Program-made: the position numbers and the translations under genes
In this document: positions 14,866 through 23,338 of the stretch, piece after piece
Numbering within the stretch: the stretch's first letter is position 1
Layout of the letters: the number at the start of each line of letters is the position of its first letter
The notes under the pieces: model-generated
Seen by the model: only the letters and a program-made list of their open reading frames with translations
Told to the model about the DNA's origin: nothing
The model's database searches: none
From: Acetobacteraceae bacterium
Lineage (GTDB): Bacteria; Pseudomonadota; Alphaproteobacteria; Acetobacterales; Acetobacteraceae
Direction of reading: 5' to 3'
Length of the DNA stretch: 36,601 nucleotides
Assembly: GCA_031291795.1 (NCBI GenBank)
Contig: JARLIJ010000302.1
Location: forward strand, 1-36,601

Positions 14866-17751
14866 CTAGGACCGGAATCGGAAGTGCTCGCAAAACAGCC
14901 CCGGTTCACTCGTGATCTTGCTGCTACTCAGCATCGGAAACGAATTCCACAACCGAGCCAGCCCGCTCTCATCTAGAGAAAGCTCGGCGTATCGCTTCAC
15001 GATGCCGTCGAAATTGTACATCAGCTCTGTGGATCTGTTGTTGAGGCCGGCACATAGGACGAGACCAGTTGGCGGGCAATCGAGCAGAATGATGGTTAGG
15101 TCGGGTCGGAACTCGCGAAGAATCGGCAGAATTCGCCAGACGTCACCTGTCCAGAAGGGGCGGGTCGCTGCAGCCTCACTTTCTGGTCCGGCCTCGTGCA
15201 CTCGACCGGCCATCCTTATGTTCAGAGGCAGGCAGTCATGCAGGAGGGCAAGGGACCCAGGATGGGAATGTCGTTCGAAGTTAATGAAATCCTTCAGAAG
15301 GGCCTCAAAGTGATGCAATCCATCAAGGAAACCGAGATCGACGTCACCGACAAATGCTCTCGGATCGTGCTCCGCGAAAAAATCGTCAGACGTCATCTGG
15401 AAAAAGAAAGTTCGTGTTCTTTGCCCAGCGACGTTGCGGTCCACGAGGAATTTCGGATCGATACAGATAGCATCACACGTTATCGCCGCGATGCTATCTC
15501 CCTGATGGGTTCCGATTTCCAGGTAGGTTCGCGGGATCATTTCTTGATCAAGGAACTTTAGGAATTGGCGATAGTCTACACCGGCGTGGACGAGCCCGGC
15601 CGCGTGGTCGCGGCTGTACTTTTCCATAATGTTCCCTAGACTGCCCTTAGACGCCACCATTGGCCTACGCGTCCCCTTTTCCGAAAGCCACCAGTAATAG
15701 TCGGCCCCCTTGTCCCATTTTACCTGAGACACGTAATCGGCGCCAAACGGAATAGCGTCGCCTTCCTCGCCGTATCGATCCCCAATCAAAGTCTTATTGA
15801 TCGAAGTGTATGGGATCAGTGTTTCGATGGGTCGGTAAGGCTGCCCGAGGTATGCTGAGTACGGCTGTGAAAAAAAAGCCTCACAGGATGCGAACTGGTC
15901 TCTGTTAATTATTTGCAACGTACTTTCGGGCCAGCGGTGCCGACCGCACCACAATCCGATCCATCCCCGATCGCACGCATTGAAGAAATCGATCGCACGA
16001 TCGGTAATTAGAAACGCATCCGCTTCGATGTGGATGATCTTATCGAAGCCTTCCCTGATTGCGTACAGGACGGCATGAGAGAACGAGCGATACCACCCCG
16101 GAAACGGTTCGCCGTTGACCCGCTGTCCCCGCCGATCTGAAAAATGGTGAATGCTTACCTGTGTTCCGGCTGAGCCGGGAGCTTCGGCTGCTTCGATTGC
16201 TACATCAGGCCAGCTTGGCAAGACTGGTGAGCCATCATCTACGATGAGGACCTTGTCTGCCTTGATCCCCGAGTTAAGGACTGCCTTCAGCCATCGCTGC
16301 CAACGCTCGTCCCACTTGGCCTCGGTTGCCGCATATGAGGTGCAGAACAGCAAGGTTTTCATGTGCCGATTGTACCTCGTTTGTGACCGGCTGCTAGCGG
16401 CAGGCTCGGTAACTGTTACCACAATGGGCTCCCCGACGCCGCGGGTCTCAGCGAATCCATACTCAACTTCTGCAAGGCGGGCGAGTTCTTCCGCCACACG
16501 TGCATGGCCAGCATCATTGGGGTGTATTCCATCGCTGGAAAGACCCGGGAGGTATGTTCCGGTCAACTCGTCGCCGTCTCGCTGCCCAAGCGCTCGACCG
16601 CCATCGACCAGAAGTCCTCCTTCAGCCTGGAATTGCAGAATCCTGGAGCGCAGATCACGCCACGAATGCAGAACTTCGGCAGTCATTGTTGCCGCATCAC
16701 GGGGGAACGGCGTCAAGAATATGGGTTTCACGCCAAGCGCCCGGCATTTTTGGGCAGCCTGAAGCAGCGAGAAAAAGAATTCGCCATTCGCTTCGGCGCT
16801 GGCATGAACGCCCGCGTAAACCTCATTATAGGTCCAGCCCGGCAGCACGGCGAATGTGGGGCGGATTGCCGGGAGCAACGCGTCGAGGTGTGCAAACATC
16901 TCCTTGGATGCAATGCCCCCCACCGCACAGTTGACGAACCCGAACGGGACTGCACCAGAATACCGCTGGCCAAGGCGGGTCGTGAACTGGGCGAGGAAGT
17001 TGTTAAATCCACTTGTGGTGCCGGTACCGCTGTGGTGGCTGTCGCCAGCCACCATTCCAACAACTCCTGCACGTTCGGTTAGAAATTGCACGATCGCAAG
17101 GGGGGTCCCATTAATGGGGCTGTTGCGCTGGCATAACTCCCAACGCATTTCGCCGTTTATCGGGTTTGTAACGTAATCGGCCCCGTTGTTGTACCCACCT
17201 ATGGCATGGTCGAAACCATGATTGACGTCGATGAGCCCAGTCCAGCCGTGTCCGAGCGTACCGTTGGCATAAGTGAAGAGTTGCCCTGCCGTGGAGTTGC
17301 GCCAGCGGAGCATAAGAACATGCATGCGCGTGGCCGGATCCGGGGTTCCACTCTGCACCGGAGTCCAGTCTGTCCAGGTCCAGCGGGGTGCATTTCCGCT
17401 ACCAGGCAACGCTCCCGCCGCCGCCGGCCAAGCTGTGATCTCAGTTGGGGCTGATAAATCGGAGACGATCTCATCGGATAATGCTCCCTGCCCCGCATAT
17501 GTCAGGTGTCGCCAAGGAGTGCCACCTGTCGGGTTGACGTAATCGTTCCAAGTACTCGACGCGCACGCGGCGATCTTAGCGATGGAGTAAGGCACCATCC
17601 CTGCATTGGGAATGCCGACGCGTACAGCACGGAAGGGCGCCGCGCAGCCAACTGCCAGGACGCCTGTGCCCGCTGGGGTCGGTGCGATTTGAGGCCACCC
17701 ACTCGGTGACCAGCTTATACAATGCGTGAGTTTCGCGCCGAAAGGCCCCAT
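14866..17751 (-). CDS. Three-domain SGNH hydrolase - glycosyltransferase-like - SAM methyltransferase fusion
   Basis: A 961-aa protein. Part 1 (to about 460) is an SGNH/GDSL esterase: GMVAGDSHHSG (GDS at 236-238), the CAVGG glycine block, and SSDGIHPNDAGH (Asp/His at about 407-410). Part 2 starts at MKTLLFCTSY (464) and has VLIVDDGSP and KIIHIEADAF (EAD at 577-579), like a GT-A glycosyltransferase. Part 3 has TYLEIGTHQGDS (about 743-751), VDLGFLDGLHHFEALLKDF and LLHDCLP, like Methyltransf_24-type SAM enzymes. The start at 17751 has AAAGGA eight bases upstream; an ATG at 17787 overlaps the preceding TPR gene and would add 12 residues. Residue 464 could be an internal start (genomic 16362). It probably esterifies or deacylates, glycosylates and methylates a glycan. 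Composition is lower in GC than the flanks. Confidence 0.83.
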   Translation of the reverse strand: MGPFGAKLTHCISWSPSGWPQIAPTPAGTGVLAVGCAAPFRAVRVGIPNAGMVPYSIAKIAACASSTWNDYVNPTGGTPWRHLTYAGQGALSDEIVSDLSAPTEITAWPAAAGALPGSGNAPRWTWTDWTPVQSGTPDPATRMHVLMLRWRNSTAGQLFTYANGTLGHGWTGLIDVNHGFDHAIGGYNNGADYVTNPINGEMRWELCQRNSPINGTPLAIVQFLTERAGVVGMVAGDSHHSGTGTTSGFNNFLAQFTTRLGQRYSGAVPFGFVNCAVGGIASKEMFAHLDALLPAIRPTFAVLPGWTYNEVYAGVHASAEANGEFFFSLLQAAQKCRALGVKPIFLTPFPRDAATMTAEVLHSWRDLRSRILQFQAEGGLLVDGGRALGQRDGDELTGTYLPGLSSDGIHPNDAGHARVAEELARLAEVEYGFAETRGVGEPIVVTVTEPAASSRSQTRYNRHMKTLLFCTSYAATEAKWDERWQRWLKAVLNSGIKADKVLIVDDGSPVLPSWPDVAIEAAEAPGSAGTQVSIHHFSDRRGQRVNGEPFPGWYRSFSHAVLYAIREGFDKIIHIEADAFLITDRAIDFFNACDRGWIGLWCGRHRWPESTLQIINRDQFASCEAFFSQPYSAYLGQPYRPIETLIPYTSINKTLIGDRYGEEGDAIPFGADYVSQVKWDKGADYYWWLSEKGTRRPMVASKGSLGNIMEKYSRDHAAGLVHAGVDYRQFLKFLDQEMIPRTYLEIGTHQGDSIAAITCDAICIDPKFLVDRNVAGQRTRTFFFQMTSDDFFAEHDPRAFVGDVDLGFLDGLHHFEALLKDFINFERHSHPGSLALLHDCLPLNIRMAGRVHEAGPESEAAATRPFWTGDVWRILPILREFRPDLTIILLDCPPTGLVLCAGLNNRSTELMYNFDGIVKRYAELSLDESGLARLWNSFPMLSSSKITSEPGLFCEHFRFRS

Positions 17752-17779
17752 ATTGGCGGTCCTTTCGCTTGGAGACAGC

Positions 17780-18727
17780 TTAATCATTTGTGACGGCGAT
17801 CTGAGAGAGTGCCTCTGAAGGAACATACCGCGCCGCATCTATCAAAACCATCCCAAGTGTCTCTTGGTCTCCCGTTAGTCGCAGAAGCCGTGCGCTATTA
17901 TCGTAGGCTGGAGCGAACGTCGGAAAGCGCCGCCTTACGTCAGCCCATCTTATGATTGCCTCCGAAACATCTCCTCGAAGTTCTGCTATTTGCGCCAGTT
18001 GTGCGCCAACGTCGGGTTCGGACCAGAACGTCCCTTTGATCCTCTGAAGATAAGTCTCAGCGTCATCAAGCTGGCCGAGGGCAATCATTGCGCGTGCTTC
18101 ACCGACGACGCCAAACACATGATGAAAACGTTCGCTTACCTGTCGCCACCGCGACAGCGCCTGTTTCCAGTCACGTGTGGCCTCAGCGATGCGTGCAAAT
18201 TCCAGCCAAGCTTGAATGTTGGCCGGAAACCTGGAGGTGGCTTGATTGATTAACACTTCGGCATCCTCCAAACGCCCGAGTTCCCGCAGACAGCGACCTG
18301 CGTTTACATATGCCGTCCAACGCCTTGGAAATCTCCTGCGCACGCGGCGCCAACGGTCGGTGGCCTCTACCAAATCTCCCCGATGCTCAGCGACCAAGGC
18401 ATAGCCCTCGGCGTAGCGTGCTTCCCGCGGCGCGTGCTTTTGTCCCTCCATCATCATCGCTTCAGCCTCTTCAAACAGCTTGAGGCCGAGGAGGACTTCG
18501 ATAGTAACGGGCGCTTGCTTCACGTAAGTTGGGTATCGTGTCCGCGCGGAGTTCCAATACTCCAAGGCCGACGTCAGATCGCCCAACTGCAAGGCTACCT
18601 TTGCGAGATGTAGCGGGTTGGCATCAGATAGCGCTATCTCCGAAGCTTCCTCCTTCTGAAGCGTGCGCATCTCCTTCATTGCCCTCCGCAATGTCAGCCA
18701 GGTCCGTAAGCTGCCGAACATCTTCAT
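17780..18727 (-). CDS. Tetratricopeptide-repeat protein in glycan locus
   Basis: A 315-aa all-helical protein with several TPR-like units from about residue 40 to the end. Examples are LHLAKVALQLGDLTSALEYWNSARTRYP, RDWKQALSRWRQVSERFHHVFG and GDVSEAIIRWADVRRRFPTFAPAYDN (each a partial reading of a 34-residue repeat). W-R-x-V-R-R-R-F-P recurs at the end of units. No signal peptide is seen. I used the ATG at 18727; a TTG at 18733 and an ATG at 18721 are possible and no site has a strong Shine-Dalgarno. The stop overlaps the ATG at 17787 of the fusion gene downstream, so they are likely co-transcribed. Probably a protein-protein scaffold; exact role unknown. Confidence 0.8.
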   Translation of the reverse strand: MKMFGSLRTWLTLRRAMKEMRTLQKEEASEIALSDANPLHLAKVALQLGDLTSALEYWNSARTRYPTYVKQAPVTIEVLLGLKLFEEAEAMMMEGQKHAPREARYAEGYALVAEHRGDLVEATDRWRRVRRRFPRRWTAYVNAGRCLRELGRLEDAEVLINQATSRFPANIQAWLEFARIAEATRDWKQALSRWRQVSERFHHVFGVVGEARAMIALGQLDDAETYLQRIKGTFWSEPDVGAQLAQIAELRGDVSEAIIRWADVRRRFPTFAPAYDNSARLLRLTGDQETLGMVLIDAARYVPSEALSQIAVTND

Positions 18728-18782
18728 GCGCAATGCGTTCGGGGTCTATAAGCTGCTGGCACGCTAGGCTGCATCGCACCCC

Positions 18783-19817
18783 TCACACCTTCTCATTCAC
18801 ATACACGATGTGACTGCCGTTCTGCTCCAGCCGCACGGGGAAACTGTGCAAATTCCCCACCGCCGCATCAATCGCCGCCCGCCGGTCCGGGGGCGCGATG
18901 ACCAGCAGGAACCCGCCGCCGCCGGCGCCGATGATCTTGCCGCCCCAGGCGCCCGCCTGTCGCGCCTTTTCATACAGCTTGTCGATCTCGGGCAGCGAGA
19001 CCGAACTGGACAGGCTGCGCTTCAGCGCCCACGCCTCATGCAGCAGCGCGCCCCAGCGTCGCATCGCCGCCAGCGGGTCGGTTGCCTCCCGCAGGACCAC
19101 CAGCGCCTCCTCGGCCAGCTCCCGCGTCTGGTCCAGCACCTTCGCCTTGTCCACCATGTTGGCGGGGGAGAACGAGACCTGCTGCACCGCGCTGGACGAC
19201 CGCCGCATGGCGGTGAAATACAGCCAGCAGCTGGCCTCGATCGTCTCGCGCAGCCCGCCTGCGATGCCCAACGGGAACACCTCGAAGTCGTTCTCGCGGA
19301 AGCGCACCAGGTTGAAGCCGCCATATGCCGAGGCCACCTGGTCCTGCCAGCCGCCGACATCGCCCAGCTTCTCGCGCTCGATCAGGATGGCTTTGCGGGC
19401 GAGGTCCTTGGGCGGCAGGTAGACGCCGCACAGCGCATGCAGCGCCTGCACCAGCCCGACGGCAAAGGCCGAGGAGGAGCCGACGCCGGTCCCGGTCGGC
19501 AGGTCGGCATAGGAATGGATGTCGACGAAGTGGTCCTCCAGCAGCGCCTCATACTCGCCCAGCGTGGCGCGGCAGATGTCGTGGCGGATTTCGTCGATGC
19601 GGCTGACCATCTCCAGCTGGGAGTAGGAGATGCGGAAGCGCTTCTCCAGCAGGCGCGGCAGGGAGTTCAGCGCGACGTAGGAGTATTGCTGCACCGACGT
19701 CGCCAGCACCAGGCCGCCGCGCCGGTTGAAATAGCCGGGAAAATCCGTGCCACCCCCGAAGAAGCTGACCCGGAAGGGGGTCGCGGTGATGACGCTGGTA
19801 AGCACCTGGCTGGTCAT
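18783..19817 (-). CDS. hddA: GHMP kinase, D-glycero-D-manno-heptose 7-phosphate kinase-like
   Basis: A 344-aa GHMP-superfamily kinase. ATPFRVSFFGGGTDFPGYF at the start, the phosphate-binding loop PTGTGVGSSSAFAVG (about 107-121), and the C-terminal GAWGGKIIGAGGGGFLLV match HddA/WcbL-type heptose 7-phosphate kinases, which make the 1,7-bisphosphate precursor of GDP-heptose. The start is the ATG at 19817 giving MTSQVLTSVITATPFR; a longer form to 19889 is unlikely. High GC again, unlike the TPR and fusion genes downstream. WcbI and the kinase WcbL occur together in the Burkholderia capsule locus, so their presence here supports a heptose-containing surface glycan. HddC and GmhA are not in the window. 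Confidence 0.85.
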   Translation of the reverse strand: MTSQVLTSVITATPFRVSFFGGGTDFPGYFNRRGGLVLATSVQQYSYVALNSLPRLLEKRFRISYSQLEMVSRIDEIRHDICRATLGEYEALLEDHFVDIHSYADLPTGTGVGSSSAFAVGLVQALHALCGVYLPPKDLARKAILIEREKLGDVGGWQDQVASAYGGFNLVRFRENDFEVFPLGIAGGLRETIEASCWLYFTAMRRSSSAVQQVSFSPANMVDKAKVLDQTRELAEEALVVLREATDPLAAMRRWGALLHEAWALKRSLSSSVSLPEIDKLYEKARQAGAWGGKIIGAGGGGFLLVIAPPDRRAAIDAAVGNLHSFPVRLEQNGSHIVYVNEKV

Positions 19818-19932
19818 GGTCGCGTAGGCCTCTCCGGCGGCCACCGTGGCCGCGGTTGTGTCGTAGGTGATGCACCGGTCCTTGCGCAACCGGGTCTTTG
19901 GCCGGAGGGCGGGGCGGGCGGCCTCCGCGGGG

Positions 19933-20109
19933 TCAGCGCGACAGGAACGGCGTGCCGGTCCGGATGCGCGCCCGCCAGTCGTCCAGCAGGTCGTCCGTCG
20001 TCTGCTCGAAGCTGTGCAGCGGGGCCCAGCCGGTGTGGGCGCGGAACTTGCGGGTGTCCGGCACCTGGCGGTCGCCGGCTCCGGCCGAAGCTGCGGCGGC
20101 GCGTGTCAC
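19933..20109 (-). pseudogene. 3' remnant of an NAD-dependent sugar epimerase/dehydratase
   Basis: On the minus strand a frame ending at the TGA at 19933-19935 reads GDRQVPDTRKFRAHTGWAPL, then a helix with DDLLDDWRARI and the end RTGTPFLSR. The D-T-R-K-F-x-x-x-T-G-W pattern followed by a final helix is the standard C-terminus of extended SDR sugar-nucleotide epimerases/dehydratases. Only about 50 residues remain; upstream the frame runs straight into the stop of the large SGNH-like gene (20106-20108). The nucleotide-binding half and the YxxxK site are missing. So this looks like a decayed or replaced gene between hddA and its neighbour. A GTG at 20109 overlapping that stop could still express a 58-residue peptide. 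Confidence 0.7.
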
Positions 20110-22559
20110 GCCGCGCCGAGAAGGTCGCGGAGCAGGTCGGCCAGGACCGCTGCCGCCACCATGCAGCCGTGATTGTTCGGGTGGCGGTGGTCGCCGCTGT
20201 CGCAGTCCGGGCGATACGCGCGGGGCGAGGCGCCGGCGCCCCAGAGCGCGTCCAGGTCGAGGACCGGCGTGTTCGCGCCCGCGAACCCGCGCACGCGCTC
20301 GATCACCGCACGGCGGGCCGCATCGGCGCGCGCGTCGGCCACCAGCGCCGGGGCGGCGGTCACCAGGATCGGAACGCCACCGAACCGCCGCGTCGCCTCC
20401 GCCAGCGCGATGGCGCGGGCCAGGCCCGCCTCCGCGGAATCCTGGGTCGGCGGATCGTTGGCCGACCAGGTCTGGATCAGCGTCACCTGCGGCTGCAGCG
20501 TCTCGATCGCCCAGCGTCCGGCGCGGGCGTAGCGGTCGGACGCGTGTTCGTCATGGCCCTCATTGAACCAGCTGACCGGCAGGTCCGGCCGGGACACCGC
20601 TGCGCAGGCTCGCATCCCGAACCCGCTGACCTGCCCGGAGGACCCGATCCCCCGCATCACGCCATCGCCGATCCCGACCACGGTCGCGCCGGGCATCGCC
20701 GTGATGTACTGCAGGCCGTGGCACGCCGACACCCGATCGAATCGGTGCCAGGGGCCGTTCCAATCCGGCTGGGTGGCGTTCCCATGGGTCCAGTAGCCGC
20801 CAGCCAGACAGCCCGTTGCCTCGTCCGGTCGGCCGTCGAAGCTGGCGTAGCGCTGCAGGCCGGCACTGTGGCTGCGCACCAGCACCAGGGCTCCGCGGCC
20901 GCCATCCACCCGCGCGGTGCCGGGCAGGCTGACCCAATCCGACACCGCCCGCACCGGATCGGCCGCATCGGTGCAAGCCGGCAGGGCGAGCGTGTCGGCC
21001 CCGGCGTCGATCGGGTCCAGCGGTTCGCCTGCCGGCCCGTGACGGAACGTCAGCCGGTGCCAGGCGGTCGTGCCGTCCTCGGCGCGCGGATCGACCGGCG
21101 TCACCTCGTCATGCGGCGCGCCGGTTACGGCAATGGCGGCGCCGTCGAGGCGGTAGGGCTCGTTCTGGTCGTTGAAGAAGAACAGCCGCGCCCAGAATGG
21201 CGGTGCTTCGAGGTGCAGCAGGTTGGAAAACGACCGGTCCGGCCCGTTGCTGCTTTCGTGACGGCCATTCTGCAGTCGAAACCCCAGCCGGGGTGACAGC
21301 GCCACGCGGCGCGACGAGCGAGGGCCGAACGGCACGCGTGCAACGGCCTCCCCGGGGGCGCTGCCTGCGTCGGATCCCGCGACAGCTGCCATCCCGCTGC
21401 CCGTGCCGGACACCGCAACGGCTGCCGGCTCGCCATTTTCGTCCGACACCGCAACGGCCGCTGTCGCCTTCGTCGCCGCCTGCGGTCCGGCGATTGGTCC
21501 ACCCGGCGCCTCGAACAGGTCCGGCCACACCAGTGCCTGCGCCGCGCGGCAGATCGCCAGCCACTGGTCCGCCAGGAAGTCGTGGGCGTTCTCGCCGGGC
21601 GCGAAGCGCGCGATATGGCCGACCAGGAAGCCGGGTTCGCGGCGCTCGACCGTGCCCGGCGGGTGCGCCGCATCCGCCAGCTTCACGTAAAGCAGCGTGT
21701 TCGGCCCCCAGCGGCGCAGGGCCGGCAGCAGCGGATAGACGATGCTGTCCGGCTCCCCGCCGCGTTCCTTGCGGACGAAGATCTTGTGCCCCGTCTCCAG
21801 GTCCTCGGTCAGTTTGCGGATCAGGAACGGCATGCGGCGGATCTCGCGCCGGTGCACGGCCTCGGCCGGCATCTCCTCGGTCTTCACCCAGGCGTGGTAG
21901 TGCAGCCCGTAGACCCGGTCGGTGACCATGTATTCGCGGCCGTTTTCGGACACCGACACGACCAGCTTGTCCGGTGTCCCCGCGCCCGCGAAGCCGCTGG
22001 CCAGCGCGTGCAGCAGGCTTTGCAGGTTCGTGCTGGCGAACCGCAGCAAGCCGAGCGGCTCTGCGCCGGCGGCGCGCTGGGCGAGGCCGAACTCGCAGTT
22101 CTCGCCCAGGCTTTCGAACCGCAGCAGCGTGGCGCGGTCCGACGGGTCGGTCTCTCCCGGGGGCGCCGGCGCGGCCTCGATGTCCGGCTGGAGCACGATG
22201 GCCCCCAGCGCCACCGGCCCATCGTCGAGATGCAGCATGATCGGCAGCACGGGGCCGCCCGCCAGCAGCGCGGCCGGGATGCGGCCGGCCCCCACGATCC
22301 GGTCATCGACGGTGAACTGCGCCACCTCGCTGCCCCGCACCGACACCCGCACTCGCCGCGGGGTCATGTCCGGGCGCACCAGCATCCGCAGCAGGACGAA
22401 GTGGTCGACCGCCTGGGCCGGGGTCGGCACCACCAGCGTGGCGGTGGGGGCCTTGGTCCAGGTGTCGACCTCGGTGGGCGACTCCCAGTCCTTGCCCAGG
22501 ACCGGCCGAGTGCCGCTGTTCCGGCCCAGATCGTAGATCAAACGTTCGACTGGCGGCAT
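20106..22559 (-). CDS. Large SGNH-like protein with altered GDS motif, glycan-locus protein
   Basis: An 817-aa protein. After an N-terminal region (about 1-140) comes LLRFESLGENCEFG (about 145-158) with LGLLRFAS, a domain seen in alphaproteobacterial glycan-related proteins. A Gly/Ala-rich linker follows. The C-terminal quarter is SGNH-like: VVGIGDGVMRGIGSSG (GDG at 631-633), IQTWSANDPP (Asn of block III) and GDHRHPNNHG (Asp and His of block V). The nucleophile Ser expected in GDS is Gly, so it may be inactive as an esterase. The start is the ATG at 22559, with GGAG six bases upstream; a longer frame to 22907 is the shadow of the phosphoesterase gene. It ends exactly where the epimerase remnant begins. 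Confidence 0.82.
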   Translation of the reverse strand: MPPVERLIYDLGRNSGTRPVLGKDWESPTEVDTWTKAPTATLVVPTPAQAVDHFVLLRMLVRPDMTPRRVRVSVRGSEVAQFTVDDRIVGAGRIPAALLAGGPVLPIMLHLDDGPVALGAIVLQPDIEAAPAPPGETDPSDRATLLRFESLGENCEFGLAQRAAGAEPLGLLRFASTNLQSLLHALASGFAGAGTPDKLVVSVSENGREYMVTDRVYGLHYHAWVKTEEMPAEAVHRREIRRMPFLIRKLTEDLETGHKIFVRKERGGEPDSIVYPLLPALRRWGPNTLLYVKLADAAHPPGTVERREPGFLVGHIARFAPGENAHDFLADQWLAICRAAQALVWPDLFEAPGGPIAGPQAATKATAAVAVSDENGEPAAVAVSGTGSGMAAVAGSDAGSAPGEAVARVPFGPRSSRRVALSPRLGFRLQNGRHESSNGPDRSFSNLLHLEAPPFWARLFFFNDQNEPYRLDGAAIAVTGAPHDEVTPVDPRAEDGTTAWHRLTFRHGPAGEPLDPIDAGADTLALPACTDAADPVRAVSDWVSLPGTARVDGGRGALVLVRSHSAGLQRYASFDGRPDEATGCLAGGYWTHGNATQPDWNGPWHRFDRVSACHGLQYITAMPGATVVGIGDGVMRGIGSSGQVSGFGMRACAAVSRPDLPVSWFNEGHDEHASDRYARAGRWAIETLQPQVTLIQTWSANDPPTQDSAEAGLARAIALAEATRRFGGVPILVTAAPALVADARADAARRAVIERVRGFAGANTPVLDLDALWGAGASPRAYRPDCDSGDHRHPNNHGCMVAAAVLADLLRDLLGAA

Positions 22560-22668
22560 CGGCACTCCACATCGTTGCCCGGGGGCCGGGCAGGTGGCTG
22601 TGCGGTTCTTCTTAAGGGATAAAACGGGTCCTGCGGTAAGTCTGATTGATGGAAGGGACGCGTCGGGG

Positions 22669-23163
22669 ATGACGGTGTTCTTCACGGCCGACACGCATTT
22701 CGGCCATGCCGGCGCCCGCACGCTGTATCGGCGGCCGTTCGCCTCCACCGCCGAGATGGACGCGGCGATGGAAGCGCGCTGGAACGAAGCGGTGGGGCCG
22801 GACGACGAGGTGTGGCACCTGGGCGACTTCGCGCTGCGCATGGTGCCGGAGGCGATGGGGGCGTTGCTGGGCCGGCTGAACGGCCACAAGCACCTGATCA
22901 CCGGCAATAACGATCTGCCGGCGACCCTTGCCTTGGCGGGATGGGACAGCGTGCAGCCCTATGTGGAGCTGGAGCAGGAGGGCATGCGGCTGGTGCTGTG
23001 CCACTACGCCTTCCGCACCTGGAACGGCATGGCCAAGGGCGCGCTGAACCTGCACGGCCACAGCCACGGCCGGCTCAAGCCGCTGCCGCGCCAGGTCGAT
23101 GTAGGCGTGGATGTCTGGGATTTCAGGCCGGTGACGCTGGGGACGATCCTGGCGAGGCGGTAG
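22669..23163 (+). CDS. Calcineurin-like metallophosphoesterase
   Basis: A 164-aa single-domain metallophosphoesterase. The metal-binding motifs appear in order: DTHFGH (Asp8, His10), HLGDFA, GNND in place of the usual GNHD/E, LCHYAF, and HGHSHG. The start is the ATG at 22669 (MTVFFTADTHFGHAG); the longer frame from 22594 lacks support. It is divergent from the SGNH-like gene, with about 110 bases between the starts. The small size suggests a YfcE-like or nucleotide/phosphodiester phosphatase role. The specific substrate is unknown. It converges on the SDR gene across a strong hairpin. Confidence 0.9.
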   Translation: MTVFFTADTHFGHAGARTLYRRPFASTAEMDAAMEARWNEAVGPDDEVWHLGDFALRMVPEAMGALLGRLNGHKHLITGNNDLPATLALAGWDSVQPYVELEQEGMRLVLCHYAFRTWNGMAKGALNLHGHSHGRLKPLPRQVDVGVDVWDFRPVTLGTILARR

Positions 23164-23296
23164 GTGAGTGAAGGCGGCGGGCGCGGGTGAGTTGGACGGC
23201 CTGATGGGTCGAACGCGGCGGTTCGGCTCTGGGCCGCCTTACCGCCCGACCCGGCGGGGTGCCGAATGTCCGATTGTCCCGAAATCGGCTGCAGCC

Positions 23297-23332
23297 CCAC
23301 GGTGCGGCGGCTCTGTCGCCGCCGCACCGTGG
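23297..23332. terminator. Perfect 15-bp stem hairpin between convergent genes
   Basis: The arms CCACGGTGCGGCGGC (23297-23311) and GCCGCCGCACCGTGG (23318-23332) pair perfectly over 15 bases with a six-base loop, TCTGTC. It lies six bases downstream of the SDR stop (minus) and 133 bases after the phosphoesterase stop (plus). No T-tract is seen on either side. It most likely ends transcription of the SDR gene, perhaps in both directions. Confidence 0.75.
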
Positions 23333-23338
23333 ACAGGC

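Noticed and set aside
18810-21296. An 828-codon plus-strand open frame across hddA and the SGNH-like gene
   Set aside because: Antisense shadow with GDRRQ-rich composition; the minus strand carries clear GHMP kinase and SGNH motifs.
22560-22907. N-terminal extension of the SGNH-like protein
   Set aside because: This part is the antisense of the metallophosphoesterase gene, and a good ribosome site precedes the ATG at 22559.
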